From contig JASKMD010000379.1 of the NCBI GenBank assembly GCA_030144725.1, forward strand, positions 1 through 64,000: DNA of 64,000 nt. Direction: 5' to 3'. The notes below the pieces were generated by a model. The model was not told where the DNA came from and ran no database searches. It worked only from the letters and a program-made list of their open reading frames with translations. Shown here in pieces: positions 22,218 to 35,288 of the stretch. Within the stretch, counting starts at the first letter, position 1; every line of letters starts with the position of its first letter. The DNA is from Haematococcus lacustris. Taxonomy: Eukaryota > Chlorophyta > Chlorophyceae > Chlamydomonadales > Haematococcaceae. Made by a program: the position numbers and the translations under genes.

Positions 22218-23387
22218 CTAACGTGCTAGGGCCAGCATGTGTGAGTCAATCCAAATTGCAGCTGCCCAGCAGCTTGTAGGGGTGGGGCTTGCCCCGTGCA
22301 GCTGAGCTTGCACACCGCTTGACCTAAACAGGCCAGTGCCTATGCGACCCAGTGCCGCCCTCACACTGCTATGTGTACGGGTGGGTGCCCGGGTCAGCCT
22401 GACTGCACGCAGTCCTGCAGCCAGCGTTGCCACAGCTGCTGCCTGGGCCGGCAGCAGCGCGTAGTACGTCCCCTGTGGCAGGCTCTCCATGTGCTGCGCG
22501 TACAGCAGCGCAGCTGCCTCTGCTCCCTCACGGGTGGAGATGTGCAGGGCCTCGTAGGCAGCTAAGTGCACTTCCTCCGGGCAGCGCTTGAACTGCGCCA
22601 GCAGCTCAGGGCTTAGGGCCTCTTGCAATGGAGGAGGGGCCCGGCACACAGGGGGATGCAAGGCCAGGGGGGCCGGCCAGCAGGTGGCTGGCGGGAGGGG
22701 GGCTTGGTGCTGCCTGGCGTGGAGGGCTGGCTGCCGTGCATCAGGGTAGCAGTGGGGGTCGATGGTGGGGGGTCGGCGTGTAAACGGGTTGATGCCCTCG
22801 TCCACGTGGAGCTTGGGCATCAGGTCCATGATGGGCTGCAGCTCTTGGGTCAGCCCACCCAGCCCAGCCCCATGGGCCAGCTTCTGGTTCACATGGCTGC
22901 ACACGCGCTTGGCGCAGGCCATCACCACTGCGCCCTGCTGGTTCACGTAGTAGCGCTGGCCAGGAGGGCAGGGCTGGGCTGCCAGGAAGTCAGCGGTCTC
23001 CGTGCAGTTGGCTACAGGCCACAACACGCCCTGGTAGCCCTGGGCCACTGGCACGGTCTGAGGTGTGGAGAGGGTGCGGCTGGTTGAGCCAGGGCGGGCA
23101 GTGGCGGGTGGGAAGGGACGGCTGGCAGGGGGTCCAGGAGCAAGACCGGGGGGTAAATTGGGGCTGGGGCTGGAGGCAGGCTGATGATGACTTGTTGTGG
23201 GTCGCGCGAACGAGCGGGATGGGTGCAGGTCTTGGGACCGCAGCTGTGTGGGCGCTGCTGCAGTCCCCGTTGCACTGTCCCACTTAGCCAGGTCCCTGCA
23301 CGCCAGGCAGTACACCAACAGGAAGGTTACCAACAGCCGTGGGCATCGACCAGCACGGAACTTCCCATGCAGCAACAGATGGCACAA
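22218..23387 (-). CDS. Unknown 389-aa ORF (U5 copy)
   Basis: Identical in protein sequence to the U1 and U2 copies. Confidence 0.4.
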   Translation of the reverse strand: MCHLLLHGKFRAGRCPRLLVTFLLVYCLACRDLAKWDSATGTAAAPTQLRSQDLHPSRSFARPTTSHHQPASSPSPNLPPGLAPGPPASRPFPPATARPGSTSRTLSTPQTVPVAQGYQGVLWPVANCTETADFLAAQPCPPGQRYYVNQQGAVVMACAKRVCSHVNQKLAHGAGLGGLTQELQPIMDLMPKLHVDEGINPFTRRPPTIDPHCYPDARQPALHARQHQAPLPPATCWPAPLALHPPVCRAPPPLQEALSPELLAQFKRCPEEVHLAAYEALHISTREGAEAAALLYAQHMESLPQGTYYALLPAQAAAVATLAAGLRAVRLTRAPTRTHSSVRAALGRIGTGLFRSSGVQAQLHGASPTPTSCWAAAIWIDSHMLALAR

Positions 23388-24476
23388 CAGCAGCCAGGCT
23401 CAACAGCTCAGGCAGTCGGGAGCAGGGAGCAAGAGCAACCTCTGCCGCAGTTACATGACAGCCTGGCTTGTTCCCCGCTATGGGGCACTGTCGCGGGCCG
23501 TGGCCGCGAAGCTGCTGGGCGTACCTGCCAGGGCCTTGTGGTGGTGTCGCCGAGCGCTGACCGACGGCGAGCAGGGCTCCTGCTGGCCGTTGCTGCGCCC
23601 CAGCACGATCCCGGGGAGAACTCTTGATGCTGGCGCTGCAAACGTTGCCATCGTTGAGGGCAAGCGCGCCTGTACTCAATCTCATGGCGTGCTGTCTGAC
23701 CGATACGCTGCTTGCCTGCAAGCCAAACAACAACGCAGCAAGGTTATGGTCATGGTCAACATCTGGTGTCGGCCAACTCCAAGCTGGAACCTAGTACGAA
23801 GCCTCGTTGCCCTGCTCAAAACTCTGCCCCAAAGCCATTGCTGGCTGCGCGCTGCGTGCTTGGCCCCGCGCTGCACCACTGACCTGGGGTTTGGGCAGAG
23901 CTGTCGGCGGCTTGGGTTAGCTTGTGGCTAGCTGAAATGGGTCTACGGCAGCGAAGACTGCTGTGTCTGCGTTGGTCTCCGCCCTTGTCAAGGCCCACAT
24001 TTGTATGACCGGCTCCGCATCTGGCGCGATGCTCTGCGCCGGCATCTCGCGATGGCGCCACCCCCTGCAGTGACGCTGAGCCCTCGGTCTCATTGGACTC
24101 ATAGTCGGGCTGCACTTCAAAGTGGCCATGGTCGCGATGTGCAAGCCATGTCACGTCTAATCACATGCTTCCGCCATCTCAAGTACACCGCCAGCACGGC
24201 CCAGTAGATACACGCTTGTTTATCATTAAAGCGAGATTCTCGCGCCAAGTGATGTGGTGATGCTGTAGTATTGTGCGTATGTGTGCAATGCGCTGCCTAG
24301 TGACTATTGTGACTCCCCACCACGGATGACTGTGATGCTGCACTGTGCCAAATCAAGTGTGCACTACGCCAAGATGCCGTTGACATGTGATGAGACGGTC
24401 CTTGTGATGATCATGGCATGAGAGCGATGGATTACACGTAGTGCTCAGTACTTCCCGCCACACAAGCTGATTGCAG

Positions 24477-25201
24477 GAGATCACGCAGCATCTGGCCAGG
24501 GAAGTTCCCATTACTACTGGTGCCAGCGCTGACATGCCTGCTGTTGTGCTGCCGCTCTTGGCCATTGATGCTTGGGAGCCAGTTCACCGCTTCCGTGCCT
24601 TCATTGAGCAAATCCTGCAGCTGCACTGGGTGTAGCTCACCTAGTGGAGGTGCGGGGCGCAGTGGCCAGCACACAGGAGGGCACAGCAGTGAAGCTACAG
24701 GTGAGCCGCCATATGGCAGGTCAGGGCGGTGCAGCCTAGGGCAGGATGGCGCGGGGCAGGCCAGGGAAGCACTGCCCCAAAGTACCACGCACACACTGTG
24801 CTCCATGACTCCACGACATCACCATGTCACGTCACCCTGCCCATGGATGGCAGCAAAGTCAGTAATGCTTGGCTGGCCTGCACTGGCATGCCAGAGGATG
24901 CGCACCCCATGAGCTTCCGCTCCTTTCTAACGCAAACATAGACATATGAGCAACATAGGAGCACTCCCTCATGAAGGTGATGCTGCAGCACGCCATGGGG
25001 CTGTAGGGGCAGCGTACTACTGGCCCTGATGGCTCCAGCGCAGCTGTGTGTTGCTAGCACGGGCAGTGTGGTAGCAAGCATCGGGTGGAGGTCAGGATGG
25101 CGCCCACCCATTGCCATGCTGCTGTTCATGGCTGCAGCTGCAGGGCCTGGCTCAGCTGCTGCAGCGCTCCTCAGACCCAACAAGGAGTGCGACGCACCCA
25201 A
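24477..25201 (+). pseudogene. Chimeric gene X/FkbM-like pseudogene (U5 copy)
   Basis: Same structure and inactivating changes as the U1 copy. Confidence 0.8.
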
Positions 25202-26704
25202 TTTGGCCACACAGCTTGATGACTGGCCTGTCCTCATGCTGGGGAGGGCAAGGCTGGGCTGGGAGGGGGTGGGAGGGAGAGCTGGGGTTGCGCTGGGCGA
25301 CCCCAGGGCTGGCTGTGCCTGCGGGTGCGCCCCTTGCTCAGCACCGGTCAACTGCTCAAGCACGTCGCGTGAGCGTGGAGGACCTGCAACCACCGAGTTA
25401 AGGGCACCAAAGCAAGGTGAGACGATATCACACGACGGAAGGGTAAGGGTTGGGCTGCTGCCTCGAGCACCTTGTTTGAGCGTCGTAGAGCAGTCGATGA
25501 AGCCCTGGGGACAGCGACAGCTCCGCAAGCTACTTCCGTATCCTTGGTGTCACGACGACGGATGCCGCGCGTACATGCCGCCAGTGAAGTTGGGTCCGGC
25601 TGAACGCTTGTTACAGGTGCTGCAGGGACTGGAGTGGCGAAGCGTGCGTCTGCAGCGCGCTCTGCATGGGGCAAACTGCACTGTTTTCAATGCAAGTTTT
25701 CAAGCATGCACTGGTGCTGCTGGGAGCGAGGTGGTTGTTTACTGTGCCTGCAGCTTGTACCTGTAGGTCATGTCTGTCCATTCCAGTGGTCATTATTACT
25801 TATGACCGGGTAGCTGCCGGGATGCGGGTTACCTACAGGCTTGTTGGATGTGCATTCTTTCATGTTTGCATTCCCTCATTCCCACGAGTAGCGATGGAAC
25901 TTACAAATGCCAGCATGGAAGTGTGGCATAGGGGTGCAGAGTCGTTATTGCCCGTGGGCTGGTTGACCTGAAGCATTGCGCTCCGCCACAACACGGGGCT
26001 GCCTTACCTCCCTGATGTGCGGGTCGCATACCAACCTGAGCTAGGTGCTGCGGCCGTGCAAGTCCAAGCTAAGCTGGCAACTGTAGAAGTACCCCTGGAA
26101 CTCCCGAATCTACGGCCCATTTGATGCTGCCCATGCAATGTTGCCCATGCTGCGCCATTCTACCTCGTACCCTTTCCAGTTTGGGCGCACCCTCCACATT
26201 CCCTAGAGGGAGTACTTGGGCCAGTGGTTGAGTGCAGTTGACAAACATGGTATGGGCGTTGTCTTGAAAGGCATAGCTGACCATCACACAGAGAAAGCGC
26301 CACCGCTGCATTGTGAACCCCTTTGCCAAGTCTTACAATCTTACAACCCTACACTCAATCCATGCTGAAGGTGCAACAATCCAGTATGTACATCCCGGTT
26401 GCACTCGAACCTTCCTAGATGCGTGGTATGAGTGAAGTAGAGAGGTTGCATGCAATACATGAATAAACAATAATGGATCATGGCAGAAGTTGTGAGTGTG
26501 TAGATGTGTTTGTGTTGCGGTGCACAGGCATTGGCATTCGTGGTGTCGTGGCAAGTCACAATCACGATGGCAAACCAACGTGGCAAGTATTATGGCAAGT
26601 ACCATGGCAAGTATCGTGGTATCGTGGTACCTTCCAGCCAGTGGTGTCGTGGCAAGTGTGCCCGACTGATAGACATCTCTTATTGCTTATACATGGCAAT
26701 GGTA

Positions 26705-27874
26705 CTAACGTGCTAGGGCCAGCATGTGTGAGTCAATCCAAATTGCAGCTGCCCAGCAGCTTGTAGGGGTGGGGCTTGCCCCGTGCAGCTGAGCTTGCAC
26801 ACCGCTTGACCTAAACAGGCCAGTGCCTATGCGACCCAGTGCCGCCCTCACACTGCTATGTGTACGGGTGGGTGCCCGGGTCAGCCTGACTGCACGCAGT
26901 CCTGCAGCCAGCGTTGCCACAGCTGCTGCCTGGGCCGGCAGCAGCGCGTAGTACGTCCCCTGTGGCAGGCTCTCCATGTGCTGCGCGTACAGCAGCGCAG
27001 CTGCCTCTGCTCCCTCACGGGTGGAGATGTGCAGGGCCTCGTAGGCAGCTAAGTGCACTTCCTCCGGGCAGCGCTTGAACTGCGCCAGCAGCTCAGGGCT
27101 TAGGGCCTCTTGCAATGGAGGAGGGGCCCGGCACACAGGGGGATGCAAGGCCAGGGGGGCCGGCCAGCAGGTGGCTGGCGGGAGGGGGGCTTGGTGCTGC
27201 CTGGCGTGGAGGGCTGGCTGCCGTGCATCAGGGTAGCAGTGGGGGTCGATGGTGGGGGGTCGGCGTGTAAACGGGTTGATGCCCTCGTCCACGTGGAGCT
27301 TGGGCATCAGGTCCATGATGGGCTGCAGCTCTTGGGTCAGCCCACCCAGCCCAGCCCCATGGGCCAGCTTCTGGTTCACATGGCTGCACACGCGCTTGGC
27401 GCAGGCCATCACCACTGCGCCCTGCTGGTTCACGTAGTAGCGCTGGCCAGGAGGGCAGGGCTGGGCTGCCAGGAAGTCAGCGGTCTCCGTGCAGTTGGCT
27501 ACAGGCCACAACACGCCCTGGTAGCCCTGGGCCACTGGCACGGTCTGAGGTGTGGAGAGGGTGCGGCTGGTTGAGCCAGGGCGGGCAGTGGCGGGTGGGA
27601 AGGGACGGCTGGCAGGGGGTCCAGGAGCAAGACCGGGGGGTAAATTGGGGCTGGGGCTGGAGGCAGGCTGATGATGACTTGTTGTGGGTCGCGCGAACGA
27701 GCGGGATGGGTGCAGGTCTTGGGACCGCAGCTGTGTGGGCGCTGCTGCAGTCCCCGTTGCACTGTCCCACTTAGCCAGGTCCCTGCACGCCAGGCAGTAC
27801 ACCAACAGGAAGGTTACCAACAGCCGTGGGCATCGACCAGCACGGAACTTCCCATGCAGCAACAGATGGCACAA
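26705..27874 (-). CDS. Unknown 389-aa ORF (U6 copy)
   Basis: Identical in protein sequence to the U1 copy. Confidence 0.4.
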   Translation of the reverse strand: MCHLLLHGKFRAGRCPRLLVTFLLVYCLACRDLAKWDSATGTAAAPTQLRSQDLHPSRSFARPTTSHHQPASSPSPNLPPGLAPGPPASRPFPPATARPGSTSRTLSTPQTVPVAQGYQGVLWPVANCTETADFLAAQPCPPGQRYYVNQQGAVVMACAKRVCSHVNQKLAHGAGLGGLTQELQPIMDLMPKLHVDEGINPFTRRPPTIDPHCYPDARQPALHARQHQAPLPPATCWPAPLALHPPVCRAPPPLQEALSPELLAQFKRCPEEVHLAAYEALHISTREGAEAAALLYAQHMESLPQGTYYALLPAQAAAVATLAAGLRAVRLTRAPTRTHSSVRAALGRIGTGLFRSSGVQAQLHGASPTPTSCWAAAIWIDSHMLALAR

Positions 27875-28963
27875 CAGCAGCCAGGCTCAACAGCTCAGGC
27901 AGTCGGGAGCAGGGAGCAAGAGCAACCTCTGCCGCAGTTACATGACAGCCTGGCTTGTTCCCCGCTATGGGGCACTGTCGCGGGCCGTGGCCGCGAAGCT
28001 GCTGGGCGTACCTGCCAGGGCCTTGTGGTGGTGTCGCCGAGCGCTGACCGACGGCGAGCAGGGCTCCTGCTGGCCGTTGCTGCGCCCCAGCACGATCCCG
28101 GGGAGAACTCTTGATGCTGGCGCTGCAAACGTTGCCATCGTTGAGGGCAAGCGCGCCTGTACTCAATCTCATGGCGTGCTGTCTGACCGATACGCTGCTT
28201 GCCTGCAAGCCAAACAACAACGCAGCAAGGTTATGGTCATGGTCAACATCTGGTGTCGGCCAACTCCAAGCTGGAACCTAGTACGAAGCCTCGTTGCCCT
28301 GCTCAAAACTCTGCCCCAAAGCCATTGCTGGCTGCGCGCTGCGTGCTTGGCCCCGCGCTGCACCACTGACCTGGGGTTTGGGCAGAGCTGTCGGCGGCTT
28401 GGGTTAGCTTGTGGCTAGCTGAAATGGGTCTACGGCAGCGAAGACTGCTGTGTCTGCGTTGGTCTCCGCCCTTGTCAAGGCCCACATTTGTATGACCGGC
28501 TCCGCATCTGGCGCGATGCTCTGCGCCGGCATCTCGCGATGGCGCCACCCCCTGCAGTGACGCTGAGCCCTCGGTCTCATTGGACTCATAGTCGGGCTGC
28601 ACTTCAAAGTGGCCATGGTCGCGATGTGCAAGCCATGTCAGGTCTAATCACATGCTTCCGCCATCTCAAGTACACCGCCAGCACGGCCCAGTCGATACAC
28701 GCTTGTTTATCATTAAAGCGAGATTCTCGCGCCAAGTGATGTGGTGATGCTGTAGTATTGTGCGTATGTGTGCAATGCGCTGCCTAGTGACTATTGTGAC
28801 TCCCCACCACGGATGACTGTGATGCTGCACTGTGCCAAATCAAGTGTGCACTACGCCAAGATGCCGTTGACATGTGATGAGACGGTCCTTGTGATGATCA
28901 TGGCATGAGAGCGATGGATTACACGTAGTGCTCAGTACTTCCCGCCACACAAGCTGATTGCAG

Positions 28964-29688
28964 GAGATCACGCAGCATCTGGCCAGGGAAGTTCCCATTA
29001 CTACTGGTGCCAGCGCTGACATGCCTGCTGTTGTGCTGCCGCTCTTGGCCATTGATGCTTGGGAGCCAGTTCACCGCTTCCGTGCCTTCATTGAGCAAAT
29101 CCTGCAGCTGCACTGGGTGTAGCTCACCTAGTGGAGGTGCGGGGCGCAGTGGCCAGCACACAGGAGGGCACAGCAGTGAAGCTACAGGTGAGCCGCCATA
29201 TGGCAGGTCAGGGCGGTGCAGCCTAGGGCAGGATGGCGCGGGGCAGGCCAGGGAAGCACTGCCCCAAAGTACCACGCACACACTGTGCTCCATGACTCCA
29301 CGACATCACCATGTCACGTCACCCTGCCCATGGATGGCAGCAAAGTCAGTAATGCTTGGCTGGCCTGCACTGGCATGCCAGAGGATGCGCACCCCATGAG
29401 CTTCCGCTCCTTTCTAACGCAAACATAGACATATGAGCAACATAGGAGCACTCCCTCATGAAGGTGATGCTGCAGCACGCCATGGGGCTGTAGGGGCAGC
29501 GTACTACTGGCCCTGATGGCTCCAGCGCAGCTGTGTGTTGCTAGCACGGGCAGTGTGGTAGCAAGCATCGGGTGGAGGTCAGGATGGCGCCCACCCATTG
29601 CCATGCTGCTGTTCATGGCTGCAGCTGCAGGGCCTGGCTCAGCTGCTGCAGCGCTCCTCAGACCCAACAAGGAGTGCGACGCACCCAA
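28964..29688 (+). pseudogene. Chimeric gene X/FkbM-like pseudogene (U6 copy)
   Basis: Same structure and inactivating changes as the U1 copy. Confidence 0.8.
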
Positions 29689-31191
29689 TTTGGCCACACA
29701 GCTTGATGACTGGCCTGTCCTCATGCTGGGGAGGGCAAGGCTGGGCTGGGAGGGGGTGGGAGGGAGAGCTGGGGTTGCGCTGGGCGACCCCAGGGCTGGC
29801 TGTGCCTGCGGGTGCGCCCCTTGCTCAGCACCGGTCAACTGCTCAAGCACGTCGCGTGAGCGTGGAGGACCTGCAACCACCGAGTTAAGGGCACCAAAGC
29901 AAGGTGAGACGATATCACACGACGGAAGGGTAAGGGTTGGGCTGCTGCCTCGAGCACCTTGTTTGAGCGTCGTAGAGCAGTCGATGAAGCCCTGGGGACA
30001 GCGACAGCTCCGCAAGCTACTTCCGTATCCTTGGTGTCACGACGACGGATGCCGCGCGTACATGCCGCCAGTGAAGTTGGGTCCGGCTGAACGCTTGTTA
30101 CAGGTGCTGCAGGGACTGGAGTGGCGAAGCGTGCGTCTGCAGCGCGCTCTGCATGGGGCAAACTGCACTGTTTTCAATGCAAGTTTTCAAGCATGCACTG
30201 GTGCTGCTGGGAGCGAGGTGGTTGTTTACTGTGCCTGCAGCTTGTACCTGTAGGTCATGTCTGTCCATTCCAGTGGTCATTATTACTTATGACCGGGTAG
30301 CTGCCGGGATGCGGGTTACCTACAGGCTTGTTGGATGTGCATTCTTTCATGTTTGCATTCCCTCATTCCCACGAGTAGCGATGGAACTTACAAATGCCAG
30401 CATGGAAGTGTGGCATAGGGGTGCAGAGTCGTTATTGCCCGTGGGCTGGTTGACCTGAAGCATTGCGCTCCGCCACAACACGGGGCTGCCTTACCTCCCT
30501 GATGTGCGGGTCGCATACCAACCTGAGCTAGGTGCTGCGGCCGTGCAAGTCCAAGCTAAGCTGGCAACTGTAGAAGTACCCCTGGAACTCCCGAATCTAC
30601 GGCCCATTTGATGCTGCCCATGCAATGTTGCCCATGCTGCGCCATTCTACCTCGTACCCTTTCCAGTTTGGGCGCACCCTCCACATTCCCTAGAGGGAGT
30701 ACTTGGGCCAGTGGTTGAGTGCAGTTGACAAACATGGTATGGGCGTTGTCTTGAAAGGCATAGCTGACCATCACACAGAGAAAGCGCCACCGCTGCATTG
30801 TGAACCCCTTTGCCAAGTCTTACAATCTTACAACCCTACACTCAATCCATGCTGAAGGTGCAACAATCCAGTATGTACATCCCGGTTGCACTCGAACCTT
30901 CCTAGATGCGTGGTATGAGTGAAGTAGAGAGGTTGCATGCAATACATGAATAAACAATAATGGATCATGGCAGAAGTTGTGAGTGTGTAGATGTGTTTGT
31001 GTTGCGGTGCACAGGCATTGGCATTCGTGGTGTCGTGGCAAGTCACAATCACGATGGCAAACCAACGTGGCAAGTATTATGGCAAGTACCATGGCAAGTA
31101 TCGTGGTATCGTGGTACCTTCCAGCCAGTGGTGTCGTGGCAAGTGTGCCCGACTGATAGACATCTCTTATTGCTTATACATGGCAATGGTA

Positions 31192-32361
31192 CTAACGTGC
31201 TAGGGCCAGCATGTGTGAGTCAATCCAAATTGCAGCTGCCCAGCAGCTTGTAGGGGTGGGGCTTGCCCCGTGCAGCTGAGCTTGCACACCGCTTGACCTA
31301 AACAGGCCAGTGCCTATGCGACCCAGTGCCGCCCTCACACTGCTATGTGTACGGGTGGGTGCCCGGGTCAGCCTGACTGCACGCAGTCCTGCAGCCAGCG
31401 TTGCCACAGCTGCTGCCTGGGCCGGCAGCAGCGCGTAGTACGTGCCCTGTGGCAGGCTCTCCATGTGCTGCGCGTACAGCAGCGCGGCTGCCTCTGCTCC
31501 CTCACGGGTGGAGATGTGCAGGGCCTCGTAGGCAGCTAAGTGCACTTCCTCCGGGCAGCGCTTGAACTGCGCCAGCAGCTCAGGGCTTAGGGCCTCTTGC
31601 AATGGAGGAGGGGCCCGGCACACAGGGGGATGCAAGGCCAGGGGGGCCGGCCAGCAGGTGGCTGGCGGGAGGGGGGCTTGGTGCTGCCTGGCGTGGAGGG
31701 CTGGCTGCCGTGCATCAGGGTAGCAGTGGGGGTCGATGGTGGGGGGTCGGCGTGTAAACGGGTTGATGCCCTCGTCCACGTGGAGCTTGGGCATCAGGTC
31801 CATGATGGGCTGCAGCTCTTGGGTCAGCCCACCCAGCCCAGCCCCATGGGCCAGCTTCTGGTTCACATGGCTGCACACGCGCTTGGCGCAGGCCATCACC
31901 ACTGCGCCCTGCTGGTTCACGTAGTAGCGCTGGCCAGGAGGGCAGGGCTGGGCTGCCAGGAAGTCAGCGGTCTCCGTGCAGTTGGCTACAGGCCACAACA
32001 CGCCCTGGTAGCCCTGGGCCACTGGCACGGTCTGAGGTGTGGAGAGGGTGCGGCTGGTTGAGCCAGGGCGGGCAGTGGCGGGTGGGAAGGGACGGCTGGC
32101 AGGGGGTCCAGGAGCAAGACCGGGGGGTAAGTTGGGGCTGGGGCTGGAGGCAGGCTGATGATGACTTGTTGTAGGTCGCGCGAACGAGCGGGATGGGTGC
32201 AGGTCTTGGGACCGCAGCTGTGTGGGCGCTGCTGCAGTCCCCGTTGCACTGTCCCACTTAGCCAGGTCCCTGCACGCCAGGCAGTACACCAACAGGAAGG
32301 TTACCAACAGCCGTGGGCATCGACCAGCACGGAACTTCCCATGCAGCAACAGATGGCACAA
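31192..32361 (-). CDS. Unknown 389-aa ORF (U7 copy)
   Basis: Same protein sequence as the U1 copy, although the DNA has a silent change in the stem (GTAAGTTGGGG for GTAAATTGGGG). Confidence 0.4.
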   Translation of the reverse strand: MCHLLLHGKFRAGRCPRLLVTFLLVYCLACRDLAKWDSATGTAAAPTQLRSQDLHPSRSFARPTTSHHQPASSPSPNLPPGLAPGPPASRPFPPATARPGSTSRTLSTPQTVPVAQGYQGVLWPVANCTETADFLAAQPCPPGQRYYVNQQGAVVMACAKRVCSHVNQKLAHGAGLGGLTQELQPIMDLMPKLHVDEGINPFTRRPPTIDPHCYPDARQPALHARQHQAPLPPATCWPAPLALHPPVCRAPPPLQEALSPELLAQFKRCPEEVHLAAYEALHISTREGAEAAALLYAQHMESLPQGTYYALLPAQAAAVATLAAGLRAVRLTRAPTRTHSSVRAALGRIGTGLFRSSGVQAQLHGASPTPTSCWAAAIWIDSHMLALAR

Positions 32362-33450
32362 CAGCAGCCAGGCTCAACAGCTCAGGCAGTCGGGAGCAGG
32401 GAGCAAGAGCAACCTCTGCCGCAGTTACATGACAGCCTGGCTTGTTCCCCGCTATGGGGCACTGTCGCGGGCCGTGGCCGCGAAGCTGCTGGGCGTACCT
32501 GCCAGGGCCTTGTGGTGGTGTCGCCGAGCGCTGACCGACGGCGAGCAGGGCTCCTGCTGGCCGTTGCTGCGCCCCAGCACGATCCCGGGGAGAACTCTTG
32601 ATGCTGGCGCTGCAAACGTTGCCATCGTTGAGGGCAAGCGCGCCTGTACTCAATCTCATGGCGTGCTGTCTGACCGATACGCTGCTTGCCTGCAAGCCAA
32701 ACAACAACGCAGCAAGGTTATGGTCATGGTCAACATCTGGTGTCGGCCAACTCCAAGCTGGAACCTAGTACGAAGCCTCGTTGCCCTGCTCAAAACTCTG
32801 CCCCAAAGCCATTGCTGGCTGCGCGCTGCGTGCTTGGCCCCGCGCTGCACCACTGACCTGGGGTTTGGGCAGAGCTGTCGGCGGCTTGGGTTAGCTTGTG
32901 GCTAGCTGAAATGGGTCTACGGCAGCGAAGACTGCTGTGTCTGCGTTGGTCTCCGCCCTTGTCAAGGCCCACATTTGTATGACCGGCTCCGCATCTGGCG
33001 CGATGCTCTGCGCCGGCATCTCGCGATGGCGCCACCCCCTGCAGTGACGCTGAGCCCTCGGTCTCATTGGACTCATAGTCGGGCTGCACTTCAAAGTGGC
33101 CATGGTCGCGATGTGCAAGCCATGTCAGGTCTAATCACATGCTTCCGCCATCTCAAGTACACCGCCAGCACGGCCCAGTCGATACACGCTTGTTTATCAT
33201 TAAAGCGAGATTCTCGCGCCAAGTGATGTGGTGATGCTGTAGTATTGTGCGTATGTGTGCAATGCGCTGCCTAGTGACTATTGTGACTCCCCACCACGGA
33301 TGACTGTGATGCTGCACTGTGCCAAATCAAGTGTGCACTACGCCAAGATGCCGTTGACATGTGATGAGACGGTCCTTGTGATGATCATGGCATGAGAGCG
33401 ATGGATTACACGTAGTGCTCAGTACTTCCCGCCACACAAGCTGATTGCAG

Positions 33451-34175
33451 GAGATCACGCAGCATCTGGCCAGGGAAGTTCCCATTACTACTGGTGCCAG
33501 CGCTGACATGCCTGCTGTTGTGCTGCCGCTCTTGGCCATTGATGCTTGGGAGCCAGTTCACCGCTTCCGTGCCTTCATTGAGCAAATCCTGCAGCTGCAC
33601 TGGGTGTAGCTCACCTAGTGGAGGTGCGGGGCGCAGTGGCCAGCACACAGGAGGGCACAGCAGTGAAGCTACAGGTGAGCCGCCATATGGCAGGTCAGGG
33701 CGGTGCAGCCTAGGGCAGGATGGCGCGGGGCAGGCCAGGGAAGCACTGCCCCAAAGTACCACGCACACACTGTGCTCCATGACTCCACGACATCACCATG
33801 TCACGTCACCCTGCCCATGGATGGCAGCAAAGTCAGTAATGCTTGGCTGGCCTGCACTGGCATGCCAGAGGATGCGCACCCCATGAGCTTCCGCTCCTTT
33901 CTAACGCAAACATAGACATATGAGCAACATAGGAGCACTCCCTCATGAAGGTGATGCTGCAGCACGCCATGGGGCTGTAGGGGCAGCGTACTACTGGCCC
34001 TGATGGCTCCAGCGCAGCTGTGTGTTGCTAGCACGGGCAGTGTGGTAGCAAGCATCGGGTGGAGGTCAGGATGGCGCCCACCCATTGCCATGCTGCTGTT
34101 CATGGCTGCAGCTGCAGGGCCTGGCTCAGCTGCTGCAGCGCTCCTCAGACCCAACAAGGAGTGCGACGCACCCAA
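33451..34175 (+). pseudogene. Chimeric gene X/FkbM-like pseudogene (U7 copy)
   Basis: Last copy of the chimeric pseudogene. The corresponding region is deleted in U8-U10. Confidence 0.8.
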
Positions 34176-35288
34176 TTTGGCCACACAGCTTGATGACTGG
34201 CCTGTCCTCATGCTGGGGAGGGCAAGGCTGGGCTGGGAGGGGGTGGGAGGGAGAGCTGGGGTTGCGCTGGGCGACCCCAGGGCTGGCTGTGCCTGCGGGT
34301 GCGCCCCTTGCTCAGCACCGGTCAACTGCTCAAGCACGTCGCGTGAGCGTGGAGGACCTGCAACCACCGAGTTAAGGGCACCAAAGCAAGGTGAGACGAT
34401 ATCACACGACGGAAGGGTAAGGGTTGGGCTGCTGCCTCGAGCACCTTGTTTGAGCGTCGTAGAGCAGTCGATGAAGCCCTGGGGACAGCGACAGCTCCGC
34501 AAGCTACTTCCGTATCCTTGGTGTCACGACGACGGATGCCGCGCGTACATGCCGCCAGTGAAGTTGGGTCCGGCTGAACGCTTGTTACAGGTGCTGCAGG
34601 GACTGGAGTGGCGAAGCGTGCGTCTGCAGCGCGCTCTGCATGGGGCAAACTGCACTGTTTTCAATGCAAGTTTTCAAGCATGCACTGGTGCTGCTGGGAG
34701 CGAGGTGGTTGTTTACTGTGCCTGCAGCTTGTACCTGTAGGTCATGTCTGTCCATTCCAGTGGTCATTATTACTTATGACCGGGTAGCTGCCGGGATGCG
34801 GGTTACCTACAGGCTTGTTGGATGTGCATTCTTTCATGTTTGCATTCCCTCATTCCCACGAGTAGCGATGGAACTTACAAATGCCAGCATGGAAGTGTGG
34901 CATAGGGGTGCAGAGTCGTTATTGCCCGTGGGCTGGTTGACCTGAAGCATTGCGCTCCGCCACAACACGGGGCTGCCTTACCTCCCTGATGTGCGGGTCG
35001 CATACCAACCTGAGCTAGGTGCTGCGGCCGTGCAAGTCCAAGCTAAGCTGGCAACTGTAGAAGTACCCCTGGAACTCCCGAATCTACGGCCCATTTGATG
35101 CTGCCCATGCAATGTTGCCCATGCTGCGCCATTCTACCTCGTACCCTTTCCAGTTTGGGCGCACCCTCCACATTCCCTAGAGGGAGTACTTGGGCCAGTG
35201 GTTGAGTGCAGTTGACAAACATGGTATGGGCGTTGTCTTGAAAGGCATAGCTGACCATCACACAGAGAAAGCGCCACCGCTGCATTGT

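Larger units (their letters stand above)
21828..26314. repeat. Macrosatellite unit U5 (4487 bp)
   Basis: Complete unit. It is 1 bp shorter than U2 because CTTACAATCTTAC replaces CTTACAAATCTTAC near its start. Confidence 0.97.
26315..30801. repeat. Macrosatellite unit U6 (4487 bp)
   Basis: Complete unit. U6 and U7 share CCCAGTCGATACAC where U1-U5 have CCCAGTAGATACAC, a marker of local homogenisation. Confidence 0.97.
30802..35288. repeat. Macrosatellite unit U7 (4487 bp)
   Basis: Last full-length unit. It shares GTACGTGCCCTG (near 31440) with the short units U8-U10, where U1-U6 have GTACGTCCCCTG. It therefore looks like a neighbour-exchange intermediate between the two blocks. It keeps the uninterrupted CACATG site (33136-33141) that is scarred in U8-U10. 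Confidence 0.97.
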